From positions 110,764-174,763 of the forward strand of contig JANQHQ010000026.1 in NCBI GenBank assembly GCA_028282595.1: a DNA stretch of 64,000 nucleotides, read 5' to 3'. How positions within the stretch are numbered: position 1 is the first letter of the stretch; each line of letters begins with the position of its first letter. The translations under genes and the position numbers were made by a program. The notes beneath the pieces were generated by a model, which saw only the letters and a list, made by a program, of their open reading frames with translations, was not told where the DNA came from and did no database searches. Shown here piece by piece: positions 44,703 to 54,297 of this stretch. Source of the DNA: Chlorobium sp. (GTDB lineage: Bacteria; Bacteroidota; Chlorobiia; Chlorobiales; Chlorobiaceae).

Positions 44703-45836
44703 TCATCCGCGGCGTTTCCGCTCGATCAGTTCGCGGTAGCGTGCGATAAGCGCGCCGTTGATCACGGACCACGACATCCTTTCCGCGAAATCGAGACCTT
44801 TCCGGCGTTTCTCGTCGTAGAGCCCCCGGTCCTGCAAAAGCCGCTGACACCTCTCCCAGAAAGCCCCGGCGTCCCCCGCCCCGACTATAAACCCGGCATC
44901 GGAACCGCGCACGAGATCCTGGCAGCCGCCGACATCGGATACTACCGCAGGAAGACCCGAGGAAAGCGCCTCCAGCACGACATTGCCGAACGCTTCGGTC
45001 GTCGAGGGAAAGAGCAGCATGTCGCTGCTCGCGTAAGCCTCCGGCAAATCGGTCCCTCCGAGATAGCCGGGAAAAACGGCGTCCGGCATCTCCCGGCGCA
45101 ACACCTCCTCCTCCGGACCGGAACCGATCATGACGAACAGGGTCCGGGAAGCCGTATCGCTATACCGACGGGACTTTTTGTAGACGTCGATCACCACCTG
45201 GATATCCTTGTACCAGACAAAACGGCCCGCATAGGCGATGACGAACCTGCCGTCCGCGCCCCACCGCCCACGCAGCGGTCCGGAACGACGACCGGGGTTG
45301 AACAGCCCCCGGTCGATCCCCCGCCCCCAAATGTCGACATTGGTGATTCCGCGCCCCTCGAGCCGGGTCTGCATCTCCCCGGTGGGAACGAACAAGGCGT
45401 CGCACGAGGTGTAAAATTTCCGCAGATAGCGCCAGACGAAGTTCTCCGCGAACCCGAGGCGGTAGTACTCCAGATAGGAGGGAAAGTCGGTATGGTAGAC
45501 GGCCGCCACCGGCAGCCTGCGCTTCTTCGCATAACGGAGGAACCTCCCGCCGATGATGTCGGGCGTGGATATGTGTACGATATCCGGACCGAAAGCGTCG
45601 AGCTGCTTTTCGGTCGAGGCGGTGTAAAAGCCCAGTCTGTAGTCCGGGTAGAGCGGAATGGGAACGGACGGCAGCGCGTTGACCCGTTCACGCCGTCCGT
45701 TTTCCGGGGAGACGTCGGGCGACCACACGACAACCTCGTGACCCTCCTCGAGAAACGAGGAAACGAGTTGGTACATGGTCCTGACGGCGCCGTCCTTGTC
45801 CTTGACATAGGTGCCGGCGTAAAAGGCTATCTTCAT
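44703..45836 (-). CDS. Glycosyltransferase family 4 protein
   Basis: A 377-residue GT-B glycosyltransferase of the GT4 family. The N-terminal domain has IAFYAGTYVKDKDGAVRTMY and DIVHISTPDIIGG, and the donor-binding domain has VIAYAGRFVWYKDIQVVID and FPSTTEAFGNVVLEALSSG with the E-x7-E motif, like phosphatidylinositol- or diacylglycerol-linked mannosyl and glucuronosyl transferases. The donor and acceptor are unknown. The ATG at 45836 starts the first strand. It is convergent with the deacylase gene and may make a glycolipid of the envelope. Confidence 0.85.
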   Translation of the reverse strand: MKIAFYAGTYVKDKDGAVRTMYQLVSSFLEEGHEVVVWSPDVSPENGRRERVNALPSVPIPLYPDYRLGFYTASTEKQLDAFGPDIVHISTPDIIGGRFLRYAKKRRLPVAAVYHTDFPSYLEYYRLGFAENFVWRYLRKFYTSCDALFVPTGEMQTRLEGRGITNVDIWGRGIDRGLFNPGRRSGPLRGRWGADGRFVIAYAGRFVWYKDIQVVIDVYKKSRRYSDTASRTLFVMIGSGPEEEVLRREMPDAVFPGYLGGTDLPEAYASSDMLLFPSTTEAFGNVVLEALSSGLPAVVSDVGGCQDLVRGSDAGFIVGAGDAGAFWERCQRLLQDRGLYDEKRRKGLDFAERMSWSVINGALIARYRELIERKRRG

Positions 45837-45965
45837 GGCTGCGGTGAATCGTCGGCCGTTCCAACACGAAGAGGAACATCCCTTTCGCTGCACAAAAGGT
45901 AACACTTCCGGCAGAAAAACCAACAGGCGCCTGAAACGCCCTCTCCGGCAAGGACGAAACCGGCC

Positions 45966-46430
45966 TCAGTCCAGCGCGATCTTCGCCACGACCGGACTGA
46001 CCAGCCTCACGTAATCGGCATAGGACAACCGGAGAAGCTCGGTATGCGCTCCGGCATTGAACACGATCTCCTCGTCCTCCGCCAGTTCCTCGGCCATATA
46101 GGTTTTCATGCCGTAGAGCATGCCGAACGGCGGCATGGCCCCGACCTCGCAGCCAGGGAACATGTCGGCGAAATCGGCCTCCGACGCCAGAGAGACGTCC
46201 CGGGTGCCCGCAACCGCCTTGAGCCGGTCGAAATCGAGCTTGCAGGAAGCCGGCAGCACGGCCATGGCGAGTTTGCCGTCGATGGTCACCATGACGGTCT
46301 TGGCGAGTTCCCTTCCCGGAACGTGCGCCGCGGCTGCGATCTCCTGCGCGGTGTAGGCCGGTGAGTGGCTGATGATGAAGTAGCGGATGTGATGGTCGTC
46401 GAGAAAATCCTTGAGCTTGCGTATCGGCAT
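45966..46430 (-). CDS. YbaK/EbsC-family aminoacyl-tRNA deacylase-like protein
   Basis: A 154-residue single-domain protein of the YbaK/ProX fold, which removes wrongly attached amino acids from tRNA. Visible are SPAYTAQEIAAAAHVPGRELAKTVMV with the catalytic-type lysine, ASEADFADMFPGCEVGAMPPFGML near 85-105, and NAGAHTELLRLSYADYVRLV near the end. Target tRNA cannot be told. It stands alone between glycosyltransferase and an OMP gene. Confidence 0.85.
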   Translation of the reverse strand: MPIRKLKDFLDDHHIRYFIISHSPAYTAQEIAAAAHVPGRELAKTVMVTIDGKLAMAVLPASCKLDFDRLKAVAGTRDVSLASEADFADMFPGCEVGAMPPFGMLYGMKTYMAEELAEDEEIVFNAGAHTELLRLSYADYVRLVSPVVAKIALD

Positions 46431-46603
46431 CGTTTCGTCCTCCCTCGATAGTTTGGTTGATAAGCTGCTCTTCTTCCCGCCCGGAAACCGCCGGTAACGG
46501 CTTCGCGGAGAAGGGGAAAACCGGCTTTTCTCCGCCTGCTTTTCAATGTAAAAGCGGGTGGGTGATAAAACCTAACACCTTCCGTGCACAGGACTCCCCC
46601 GGC

Positions 46604-46635
46604 AAAAAAAACCGGCAGCGGAAAACCGCTGCCGG
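46604..46635 (-). terminator. Strong Rho-independent terminator of the OMP gene
   Basis: On the minus strand a perfect 10-bp stem CCGGCAGCGG / CCGCTGCCGG with a TTTT loop is followed directly by a run of eight T. It starts 30 bp after the OMP stop codon. Confidence 0.92.
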
Positions 46636-46664
46636 CAAACCCACTGAAGCGTCGCAGAGGGGGA

Positions 46665-47288
46665 TCAGAGGCCTACGCGAACGCCCGCCATGATGTTGTG
46701 GCTCGCAACGCTGAAGTCAGCATCGTCGTCGAAAAACTCCTCGAAGTTGACGTCGGACGTCGCAAAGTAGCGGTAGCCGATATCGACCGTGACGTTCGGG
46801 CTCACCTCGAAACCGACGCCGGCACCGATCTGGTAGGCGAACACGGTATCGTCATCGCTCTCGCCTTCGATATCCAGATCGACGTTCGCCACACCCGCAC
46901 CGGCCATCAGGTAGGGCGTAACGGGAGCGGCGGGCATTTCGATATCGAGATAGCCGTTCACCATGAAGGAGAGAATGGAGGTTTCCGCCTCGGCATCATC
47001 ATCCAGATCAAAACCGATAAAAGCATCCCAATCGTTGGCCTGATAGCCGAGAGCGCCCTCGACACGGTACATGTCGCCGTCGAGACCGACCGCACCGTTG
47101 ACCGCAAAGCCGGTCTTGTATTCAATAACGTCCTCGAACTCTTCATCGTCCACTTCGGCATCGGAATCGGCAAGAAAACCGACTCCGGCCGAAAGACTGA
47201 CATACGGCGTGGCGGCAGCGTGCGCGAGCGGGGCCGAAGCCAGGAACACCAGGAGGGCGGCGACCATGCTCGTGAATGTCTTTTTCAT
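46665..47288 (-). CDS. Outer-membrane beta-barrel protein
   Basis: A 207-residue exported protein: signal peptide MKKTFTSMVAALLVFLASAP ending AHA, then alternating strands such as PYVSLSAGVGFLADSD, FAVNGAVGLDGDMYRVEGALGY, PYLMAGAGVANVDLDIEG and VTVDIGYRYFAT, ending in an aromatic-free NIMAGVRVGL. Acidic loops are numerous (DDEEFEDV, FFDDDADF). This is the OmpA/OprF-like small barrel type, without a peptidoglycan-binding domain. No specific function is known. It has its own terminator and probably its own promoter. Confidence 0.82.
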   Translation of the reverse strand: MKKTFTSMVAALLVFLASAPLAHAAATPYVSLSAGVGFLADSDAEVDDEEFEDVIEYKTGFAVNGAVGLDGDMYRVEGALGYQANDWDAFIGFDLDDDAEAETSILSFMVNGYLDIEMPAAPVTPYLMAGAGVANVDLDIEGESDDDTVFAYQIGAGVGFEVSPNVTVDIGYRYFATSDVNFEEFFDDDADFSVASHNIMAGVRVGL

Positions 47289-47415
47289 AGTTTTTCTCCG
47301 TTTGTTTTCCAGTTGTCATGTATCACTGAAGGCCGCCCAAAATAGTTGCAGCCTCAACGATTCATAGTACGGAAAAATCACATACCGATCAATACCGGAA
47401 TCGCCCGTTCAGGAA

Positions 47416-48231
47416 TTATTTCTCCGCTTCGGCCGTCGGCCCGTTTTTCATGAAAACACGGAGCGCGGAGAGGGCGTCGCGGTAGCCCGCCCGGACAAGT
47501 TCCGGCACCTGGCCAGTGTCGATCAGGCTGAAGCCGTCAAGCCGGGGAACGATCACGAGATCGGCAGCCTCCGTCTGCAGGCGGGTGGCGGTTTTCAGCG
47601 TACAGTAAAAGGCGTTGAGCAGAAGACCGACAATGCTGTCCGGCCTTTCGAAAGCGTGCGCGCCCATGATATCGACACAGACGAGCGGCCGCGCTCCTCG
47701 CGAGACAAGCGGAGAGAGCGGAACGTTCTCTATCAGCACACCGTCGACAAGCAGGCGGCCTCCGATTTCGACCGGCCTGAAGATTCCCGGAATACAGGTG
47801 CTTGCCATAACGGCCCCTGCGACGTCACCTTTTTCCAGAACAACCTTCTCCCCGCTGCCGATATCGGTCGCCACAATCGAAAGCGGTATCGGCGCCTCCT
47901 CTATCATCCGGTTGCCGAGGAGATCCCGGACCACGTCACCGAACTTCCTGTTGGACAGCAGACCGAACTGCGAAAGCGTCAGCCCGGTCAGATCGAACCA
48001 GTCGAGATCCAGCGCGACGGCCTCTATCTCCCGCCATTCCATGCCGAACGCGCGGAGCGAGGCGATAAAGGAACCGATGCTGGTTCCCGACAGCGCCGCG
48101 ACGGATATATCGAGTTCCTCCAGCGCACGGAGCACGCCCACATGCGCCGCGCCGAGCACCGCGCCACCGCCGAGCGCAAGACCGACGGCAAGAGGTTCTT
48201 TGTTACCATGCAACACTCTTCGACGTTTCAT
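47416..48231 (-). CDS. Patatin-like phospholipase family protein (RssA-like)
   Basis: A 271-residue patatin-fold hydrolase. The oxyanion loop is GLALGGGAVLGAAHVGVL near 20-35, the nucleophile elbow is LSGTSIGSFIAS near 52 (GTSIG), and the aspartate of the dyad is in LLVDGVLIENVPLS near 172. The class releases fatty acids from lipids; the RssA-like branch in bacteria is poorly studied. The ATG at 48231 begins the gene; the frame is open upstream only because it runs through a simple repeat region. No lipoprotein or export signal is seen. Confidence 0.83.
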   Translation of the reverse strand: MKRRRVLHGNKEPLAVGLALGGGAVLGAAHVGVLRALEELDISVAALSGTSIGSFIASLRAFGMEWREIEAVALDLDWFDLTGLTLSQFGLLSNRKFGDVVRDLLGNRMIEEAPIPLSIVATDIGSGEKVVLEKGDVAGAVMASTCIPGIFRPVEIGGRLLVDGVLIENVPLSPLVSRGARPLVCVDIMGAHAFERPDSIVGLLLNAFYCTLKTATRLQTEAADLVIVPRLDGFSLIDTGQVPELVRAGYRDALSALRVFMKNGPTAEAEK

Positions 48232-48267
48232 CAACAGTCCGTTTCTCGTATCCGGCACCGGTTTTTT

Positions 48268-48483
48268 GCCAACTGAAGACCGCCAGTTGATTTCCTCTCG
48301 ACCCCGAAACCCGATCCCGACCCCGATTCCCGATTGTTTCTTTCGGAGTTCGCCGTCGCTGTCGGAATCGGTATCGAAACCACCACCAGTTCGAGCAGAC
48401 ACACAGATCTGCTCCTACAGTTTGCCGACTGCCAACTGAAGACCGTCAACTGATTTCCCCTCGACCCCGGATCCTGATCCCGA
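48268..48483. repeat. Direct repeat pair in the patatin leader
   Basis: A 53-bp unit starting GCCAACTGAAGACCG occurs at 48268-48320 and again at 48431-48483 with a few changes, 163 bp apart. Each copy ends in runs of CCCGA. Between them are CCCGATTCCCGATTG-type strings. The region has no gene and looks like dispersed intergenic repeat debris. Confidence 0.65.
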
Positions 48484-48519
48484 ACTTTCTTCGAACACGA
48501 TCCGAAACACATCAACAAA

Positions 48520-48549
48520 TAAACAACTCAACGATTCAACAATTCAACA
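48520..48549 (+). repeat. TTCAACA-type short repeat, intergenic
   Basis: AACAACTCAACGATTCAACA continues into ATTCAACA, between the direct repeats and the aldehyde dehydrogenase stop. Its last 15 bases are identical to a stretch within menE. The 48232-48558 gap holds only these repeats. Confidence 0.5.
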
Positions 48550-48558
48550 TCCCCCCAT

Positions 48559-49968
48559 TCATGTGAACATACGAAACAGCGCCCTCAGGAACCGGAACTT
48601 CGCATCCCCGAACGGCGGGTAGCGCAGGCTGTTTTCGGGAAAGGTGCTCTTGACGTGAAAGCTGCGCCGCCGGGAAAAGGTTTCGAATCCCGTCCTGCCG
48701 TGATATGCCCCCATGCCGCTTTCCCCGGCGCCTCCGAAAGGAAGCTCGGGAATGGCGGCCTGGAAGAGCAGATCGTTGACGGCCACACCCCCGGACTGCG
48801 TATTGTCGAGCATGAAGCGGAGAAAGGAACGGTCCCGCGAAAAAAGATAGAGTGCGAGTGGGTGCCGGAACCGGCGTACGGTATCGAGGGCTTCTTCGCG
48901 GGAACCGTAACCGACAACCGGAAGCACGGGCCCGAAAATCTCTTCCTGCATGACCGGCGAACCCGCCGAAACGTTCCGGAGAATCGTGGGCGCGAAATAG
49001 CGGCTTTCGGGCTCGACAACCCCTCCCGCGAACACCTCGCCGTCATCGAGGTAGGAAGCGAGACGTTCGAGACGTCCTGCGGTGATCACCGCAGGATAGT
49101 CCGGGCTTCGTGAAGGGTCGGAACCGTAGAACCTGCCGACAGCCTCTTTCATGGCGAGAACGAGCGGCGCCTCGATCTCCCGGTCGGCAAGAACGAAATC
49201 GGGCGCGATGCAGGTCTGGCCCGCGTTGAGAAACTTGGCCCAGACGATTCTTCTCGCGGCGACGCCGATATCAGCGTTTCGGTCGACGATACAGGGATTC
49301 TTGCCCCCGAGTTCGAGCGTAACCGGCGTCAGATGCTTTGCGGCCGCCTGCATGACGCAGCGGCCGGAACGGGCTCCCCCCGTAAAGAAGATGTAGTCGA
49401 AACGCTCCCGGAGCAGCCGTTCACCCGCCGCCGCGTCGCCGGTAAAGACTTTCAATGCGCCCCGGTCGAGGTAGCCGTCGAATCCCTCCGCGATCAGGGC
49501 GGCTGTCGCGGGAGCGTACTCCGACGGTTTGACCAGCACGCAGTTCCCGGCGGCGATCGCCCCTATTGCAGGCGCTATCGCAAGCTGCAGCGGATAGTTC
49601 CACGCTCCCAGCACAAGCACGACACCGTAGGGCTCGTACCGGAACCAGCTGCGACCGGGCAGGTAGCGCAACGGCGTTCGGACACGCTGCGGCTTCATCC
49701 ATGAAGCGAGACGCCTCAGGGCGAGATCGATCTCCGCCGTCAGGTAGTGGATTTCAGTGAAAAACGTTTCGGCACGCGATTTCCTGAAGTCGCTCCCGAG
49801 AGCGGCGTAAATATCCGCTTCACGTTCCCCGAGAAAACGCCTGAGCATGAGAAGCTGCCTTTTCCTCCACTCCCTCGAACGGGTCTCACCGCTCTCGAAG
49901 GTCTCCCTGAGCGCGGCACAGAGCGCCGCCTGCTCCTCCCCGAAGGTATTCCGACCGGATGCATCCAT
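48559..49968 (-). CDS. Aldehyde dehydrogenase, class 3-like
   Basis: A 469-residue NAD(P)-dependent aldehyde dehydrogenase, similar to class 3 and fatty-aldehyde types. Visible are GAWNYPLQLAIAPAIGAIAAGN near 120, the coenzyme loop FTGGARSGRCVM, the glutamate in TLELGGKNPCIVD near 225, the catalytic cysteine in NAGQTCIAPDF near 260, and EEIFGPVLPVVGY near 350. A hydrophobic tail (FRFLRALFRMF) may attach it to the membrane. The ATG at 49968 is chosen because the domain begins there; the frame is open farther upstream without homology. Confidence 0.93.
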   Translation of the reverse strand: MDASGRNTFGEEQAALCAALRETFESGETRSREWRKRQLLMLRRFLGEREADIYAALGSDFRKSRAETFFTEIHYLTAEIDLALRRLASWMKPQRVRTPLRYLPGRSWFRYEPYGVVLVLGAWNYPLQLAIAPAIGAIAAGNCVLVKPSEYAPATAALIAEGFDGYLDRGALKVFTGDAAAGERLLRERFDYIFFTGGARSGRCVMQAAAKHLTPVTLELGGKNPCIVDRNADIGVAARRIVWAKFLNAGQTCIAPDFVLADREIEAPLVLAMKEAVGRFYGSDPSRSPDYPAVITAGRLERLASYLDDGEVFAGGVVEPESRYFAPTILRNVSAGSPVMQEEIFGPVLPVVGYGSREEALDTVRRFRHPLALYLFSRDRSFLRFMLDNTQSGGVAVNDLLFQAAIPELPFGGAGESGMGAYHGRTGFETFSRRRSFHVKSTFPENSLRYPPFGDAKFRFLRALFRMFT

Positions 49969-50265
49969 GACCTGACCTAACCGTTTCTCTAAAGGTAACG
50001 TTCCACGAACGATCGACAATCGCCGCACCGCTCCTTGCATTAGAGCGGACCCGAAGAAGGCCTCTCCGAAGAACCGAAAACCGGCCGGCATGGAATCCGG
50101 AGAATAGCCGGGCACGGTTCCCGGAAGAGCCCCTTCTCATACGGAATGTTCAGGCGTTTTCATATGTTGAAAAATGGACAGCAACCGTAACGGCAGGCCC
50201 TTCGGGCAGTACGTACGACAGGAGGCCGACCCTGCACTGGCCGTATAACCGAAACAACGCACCCG

Positions 50266-52677
50266 ATGCCGGTACCAGAACCTCTCGGCCACGAGAAACT
50301 CTACAACCGCTGCGATCCGGCGGAATTCTCTTTCGAAAGCACCGCCGAACTGGACGAAAAAGTCACGATTTCCGGCCAGGACCGGGCGTGGCAGGCCATC
50401 CGTTTCAGCGTCGGCATGAAGCAGGACGGTTTCAATCTTTTCGCCCTCGGTCCTTCGGGAACCGGAAAGCAGACCGCGATCGAGCACTACCTGCGTGAAA
50501 AAGCTCCTGACGAGCCTGTTCCCGACGACTGGTGCTACGTGTACAACTTCGAGACGCCCCGCCAGCCGAAAGCTATCACCCTGCCGGCGGGCAAGGCCTG
50601 CGAGTTCTCCCGGGATATGAACGGGCTGCTCGAAGCCCTTTTTACCATCATCCCTGCGGCTTTCAGCAGCGAGGAGTATCAGGAACAGGAAAAAACCATC
50701 AAGGAACGCTTCGAGGAGCGGCAGGGCGGGGCGATAGAGGAGCTGGAAAAGAAAGCTTCGGAAAACAACATCGCTCTTATCAGAACGCCTTCGGGGTTCG
50801 CCTTCGCTCCCTTACGCAAAGGGGAAGTGCTGAACTCCGAAGCGTTCATGCGTCTGAAACAGGGGGAACGGGAACGGATCGAAAAGCAGATCGAAACGCT
50901 CAAGGAAGCCTTGCAGTCGATCATGGTGCAGATCCCGAAGTGGCAGCGGGAAAGCCAGGAAAAGCTGAAGGAGCTCAACCGGCAGGTAGCGACCTTCGCG
51001 GTAAAACCGCTGTTCGAGGAGCTGAAGGAAACCCACCGCGAACACACGGCAGTCCTCGACTATCTCGATACCGCCGAAAAGGACGTCGTCGAAAACTTCA
51101 TCCGGTTTCTGGAAAAAGAACCCCAGCCGCAGGAGGTGCCGACGGGCATGGCGGATATCAGGAGTTCGGGAAAAAGCCGGCTCTTCAACCGGTACCGGGT
51201 CAACGTCGTCATCGACAACAGCAAAAACGGCGGAGCACCGGTGATTTCGGAGGACAAGCCGTCGAGTCAGAATCTCGTGGGAGACATCGAACATCTGGCG
51301 CAGATGGGCACCCTGATCACCGATTTCACGCTTATCAAGCCCGGAGCCCTCCACCGCGCAAACGGCGGCTATCTCATTCTGGACGCGAGAAGGCTGCTGC
51401 AGGAGCCTCTGGCGTACGAAGCCCTGAAAAAAGCCATCCGGACCCGCCAGATCCGCATCGAATCCCTCGCACAGCTCTACGGTATGGCGAGCACGGTCTC
51501 CCTCGATCCCGAGCCCATCCCCCTCGACGTAAAGATCGTCCTGACGGGAGAGCGACGGCTCTACTACCTGCTCAGCGCCTACGACCCGGATTTCAGCGAG
51601 CTGTTCAAGGTCGCGGCGGATTTCGACGACGACATGGAGCGCACCGCCGAAAACCGGCGCTCCTATGCGAACTTCATGGCCACCATCGCGAGACGCGAAA
51701 ATCTTCGCCACCTCGACCGATCGGCCGTCGCGCGCATCATCGAGTACGGCTCGCAGCTCGCCGGAGATTCCTCCAAACTCTCGACTCATCTGCAGAGCGT
51801 CACGGATCTCATTCACGAATCGGACTACCACGCGGGGGAGAACGGACGCGAGCTGATCGTGCAGGAAGACGTCGAGCGGGCGATCGAGGCCCGGCGGTTT
51901 CGCGCCGGGCGCATTCCGGGCAAAATCAGGGAAGCGTTCCTCCAGAACACCATCCTCATCGATACGCAAAACGAAAAAACCGGCCAGATCAACGGTCTGT
52001 CGGTCTATATCCTCGGCGACCAGGCGTTCGGCAAACCGAGCCGGATCACGGCGAGGATCAAGATGGGCAAGGGGGAGGTGATCGATATCGAACGGGAGGT
52101 CGAAATGGGAGGGCCGATCCACTCCAAGGGGGTAATGATCCTTTCCGGCTATCTGGGAAGCCTCTACGGTCGGGAACAGCCGCTCTCGCTCTCGGCCACC
52201 CTGGTCTTCGAACAGTCCTACAGCGGGGTCGAGGGAGACAGCGCCTCCTCGGCGGAGCTCTATGCGCTGCTCTCGGCCGTTTCGGGAGTACCGCTCCGCC
52301 AGTCCTTCGCGGTAACCGGCTCGGTGAACCAGTACGGCGAGGTGCAGGCCATCGGAGGAGTCAATGAAAAAATCGAAGGATTTTTCGACCTCTGCCGTGA
52401 ACGCGGTCTGACGGGAACGCAGGGAGTGCTTATCCCGGCCTCGAACGTCAGAAACCTGATGCTCCGGGAAGACGTGGTGCGCGCCGCCGCCGAAGGGGCC
52501 TTTTCCATCTACCCGGTAACGCATATCGACGAAGGCGTGGAGATCCTGACAGGACGCCCGGCAGGATCACTGCGCGAGGACGGTACTTACCCGGACGACA
52601 CGATCCACGGTCTGGCTGTCGCCCGGCTGCGGACGATGGCCGAAAAACAGAAGGCGTTCAACGAGCCCGACAGATGA
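50266..52677 (+). CDS. Lon-like ATP-dependent protease (LonB/YcbZ type)
   Basis: An 803-residue AAA+ protease without the N-terminal Lon domain. The Walker A motif FALGPSGTGKQTAIEHYL lies near residue 65, split from Walker B by a long helical insert (about 150-270) rich in E and K. The NGGYLILDARRLLQEP segment is Walker B-like. The protease domain at the C-terminus has the catalytic serine in GVEGDSASSAELYALLSAVS and the lysine in GGVNEKIEGFFDLC. This is the Lon-related group that in known members handles specific proteins. It is followed by a universal stress protein gene after 14 bp. Confidence 0.9.
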   Translation: MPVPEPLGHEKLYNRCDPAEFSFESTAELDEKVTISGQDRAWQAIRFSVGMKQDGFNLFALGPSGTGKQTAIEHYLREKAPDEPVPDDWCYVYNFETPRQPKAITLPAGKACEFSRDMNGLLEALFTIIPAAFSSEEYQEQEKTIKERFEERQGGAIEELEKKASENNIALIRTPSGFAFAPLRKGEVLNSEAFMRLKQGERERIEKQIETLKEALQSIMVQIPKWQRESQEKLKELNRQVATFAVKPLFEELKETHREHTAVLDYLDTAEKDVVENFIRFLEKEPQPQEVPTGMADIRSSGKSRLFNRYRVNVVIDNSKNGGAPVISEDKPSSQNLVGDIEHLAQMGTLITDFTLIKPGALHRANGGYLILDARRLLQEPLAYEALKKAIRTRQIRIESLAQLYGMASTVSLDPEPIPLDVKIVLTGERRLYYLLSAYDPDFSELFKVAADFDDDMERTAENRRSYANFMATIARRENLRHLDRSAVARIIEYGSQLAGDSSKLSTHLQSVTDLIHESDYHAGENGRELIVQEDVERAIEARRFRAGRIPGKIREAFLQNTILIDTQNEKTGQINGLSVYILGDQAFGKPSRITARIKMGKGEVIDIEREVEMGGPIHSKGVMILSGYLGSLYGREQPLSLSATLVFEQSYSGVEGDSASSAELYALLSAVSGVPLRQSFAVTGSVNQYGEVQAIGGVNEKIEGFFDLCRERGLTGTQGVLIPASNVRNLMLREDVVRAAAEGAFSIYPVTHIDEGVEILTGRPAGSLREDGTYPDDTIHGLAVARLRTMAEKQKAFNEPDR

Positions 52678-52691
52678 ATTACTGAAACACC

Positions 52692-53546
52692 ATGCCGTTC
52701 AACCCGGAAGAGATTTCGATCCGACGCATCACGGTCGCGCTCGACTGTTCGCCGCACAGCCGGGCCTCGCTCGAGGCCGCCGCCGTGATCGCCGGCGCAC
52801 TGCACGCCGAACTGTCCGGTATTTTCGTCGAGGACATCAATCTGATCCGGGTCGCGGAACTGCCGTTTTCCGAGGAGATACACCTGCACACCGCCCGCAG
52901 CGAACATCTCGATCCCGAACGGGTCATGCGATTGCTTCGGCTGCAGAGCAGGCAGGCCCTGGCCCTGTTGACCGAGACCGCGGAACGATTCGGCATACCC
53001 CACTCCTTCAGAACCATCCGGGGACCGGTTCCCGCCGAGATCATCGCCGCGGCGCTCGAGGGGGATCTGCTCGCTCTGGGCAGAACGGGAAGAACCCTCA
53101 CCTGCCGGAAAGGGCTCGGCACGACCGCGAAACAGGCTGTCCGGGAAGCAAAAACACACCTGTTGATCGCACATTCCGGATTCCAGCCCGCCCGCCCCCT
53201 GCTCGTGCTCTACGACCGATCGAAAGCGGCCCGGCTCGCGCTCAGGACGTCTGCCGGAATCGCCGGCGGAAGAGGTGCGCTCCATGTTCTCCTGCTGGCT
53301 GGCAACGAGCGGGAAGCGAAAACGATGCGGGAGGAGGCCGAATCGGTGGCGGCGGGAGCGAAACGGGGCATCGAGTTTCATGTGATTCCTTGGACCGACA
53401 GCGAGATGCTTTCGCAGTGCATCCGCATGATCGGCCCCGGCCTGCTGGTTCTCGGCGACGAGATGGAAGCGATCGGAAAGGAGACCGTCCATCGCCTGAT
53501 CGACCGGCTCGCCTATCCCGTCCTGCTGGTGAAGACTCCGGCCTGA
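52692..53546 (+). CDS. Universal stress protein with two Usp domains
   Basis: A 284-residue protein of the UspA superfamily. The first domain starts RRITVALDCSPHSRASLEAAAVIAGAL; the second (from about 165) contains PLLVLYDRSKAARLALRTSA and ends with LVLGDEMEAIGKETVHRLIDRLAYPVLLVK. The ATP-binding G-x2-G-x9-G loop is degenerate. It lies directly behind the Lon-like protease gene, which suggests a shared stress role. A second domain fused to the first is usual in one branch of the family. Confidence 0.78.
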   Translation: MPFNPEEISIRRITVALDCSPHSRASLEAAAVIAGALHAELSGIFVEDINLIRVAELPFSEEIHLHTARSEHLDPERVMRLLRLQSRQALALLTETAERFGIPHSFRTIRGPVPAEIIAAALEGDLLALGRTGRTLTCRKGLGTTAKQAVREAKTHLLIAHSGFQPARPLLVLYDRSKAARLALRTSAGIAGGRGALHVLLLAGNEREAKTMREEAESVAAGAKRGIEFHVIPWTDSEMLSQCIRMIGPGLLVLGDEMEAIGKETVHRLIDRLAYPVLLVKTPA

Positions 53547-53552
53547 ACGCCT

Positions 53553-54176
53553 TCAGCCGGCAACCGAGAGCACGCCGTCGAGAACGAACTGCACCGCAAG
53601 CGCCGTAAGGAGCACCCCCGCGGTGCGGCTGACGACGTGCATTCCGGTAACGCCCAGCAGTTTCTGCACCTGGGCTGCAAGCAGAAAGAGCACGAGCGTC
53701 ACCAGGAGCACCGCAAGCAGTCCGGCGGCGACCGCGAGCAGAAGGGCCGGGTTGTTTCCCGTTTCGGCGGTCAGAAGCACCGCCGCACCCATCGACGCAG
53801 GCCCTGCGATCAGGGGCATGGCGAGCGGAAAAACGGCGATATCCGGCTTCTGAATGGCTTCGCTGGTCTCTTCATCGGTCGAGCGGGAAACTCCCGCCTG
53901 CTGGCCGAACACCATGTTGACGCCGAAAAGCAGGAGCAGAATGCCGCCCGCTATCCGCATGGCCGGAAGGGATATTCCGAGATACACGAGCAGCGTGTTT
54001 CCGAAAATCGTGAATCCCAGAAGTATCAGACCTGCGATAAAGACCGCCTTTACGGCGATCGAACGCCTGCGGGACGGATCGTCTCCCGGCGTGAGTGCCG
54101 GAAGCAGCGCCGCCAGATCGACCGGGCCGATGGTCGCGAAAAAGGTAGCGAAAGCGATGGCCGCAGTTTTCAGCAT
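53553..54176 (-). CDS. MarC family membrane protein
   Basis: A 207-residue polytopic membrane protein with six predicted helices. It begins with FATFFATIGPVDLAALLPALTPGDDPSRR and has the family feature FPLAMPLIAGPASMGAAVLL near 115, and a repeated helix pair structure. MarC proteins were once linked to drug resistance, but the role is not established. The gene is convergent with the Usp gene, 7 bp from it. Confidence 0.88.
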   Translation of the reverse strand: MLKTAAIAFATFFATIGPVDLAALLPALTPGDDPSRRRSIAVKAVFIAGLILLGFTIFGNTLLVYLGISLPAMRIAGGILLLLFGVNMVFGQQAGVSRSTDEETSEAIQKPDIAVFPLAMPLIAGPASMGAAVLLTAETGNNPALLLAVAAGLLAVLLVTLVLFLLAAQVQKLLGVTGMHVVSRTAGVLLTALAVQFVLDGVLSVAG

Positions 54177-54265
54177 GGCATGACAGGAGCGGTTTCAAAG
54201 CCGTGTCCCACGGTAGTATCCGGGATACTGCCGGTGCGTTCCCGGGCCGCCATGTTCAAGGTATG

Positions 54266-54295
54266 AAAAAAGCGGAACGCGGAAAACCGCGCCGC
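54266..54295 (-). terminator. Terminator of the TrmH-type methylase gene
   Basis: On the minus strand GCGG-C-GCGG with a TTTT loop pairs to CCGCG-TT-CCGC and is followed by TTTTTT (54266-54271). It starts 3 bp from the stop codon end. Confidence 0.78.
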
Positions 54296-54297
54296 AT

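Noticed and set aside
50812..52524. Minus-strand open frame opposite the Lon-like protease
   Set aside because: Antisense shadow; the plus-strand protein has Walker and protease motifs along its full length.
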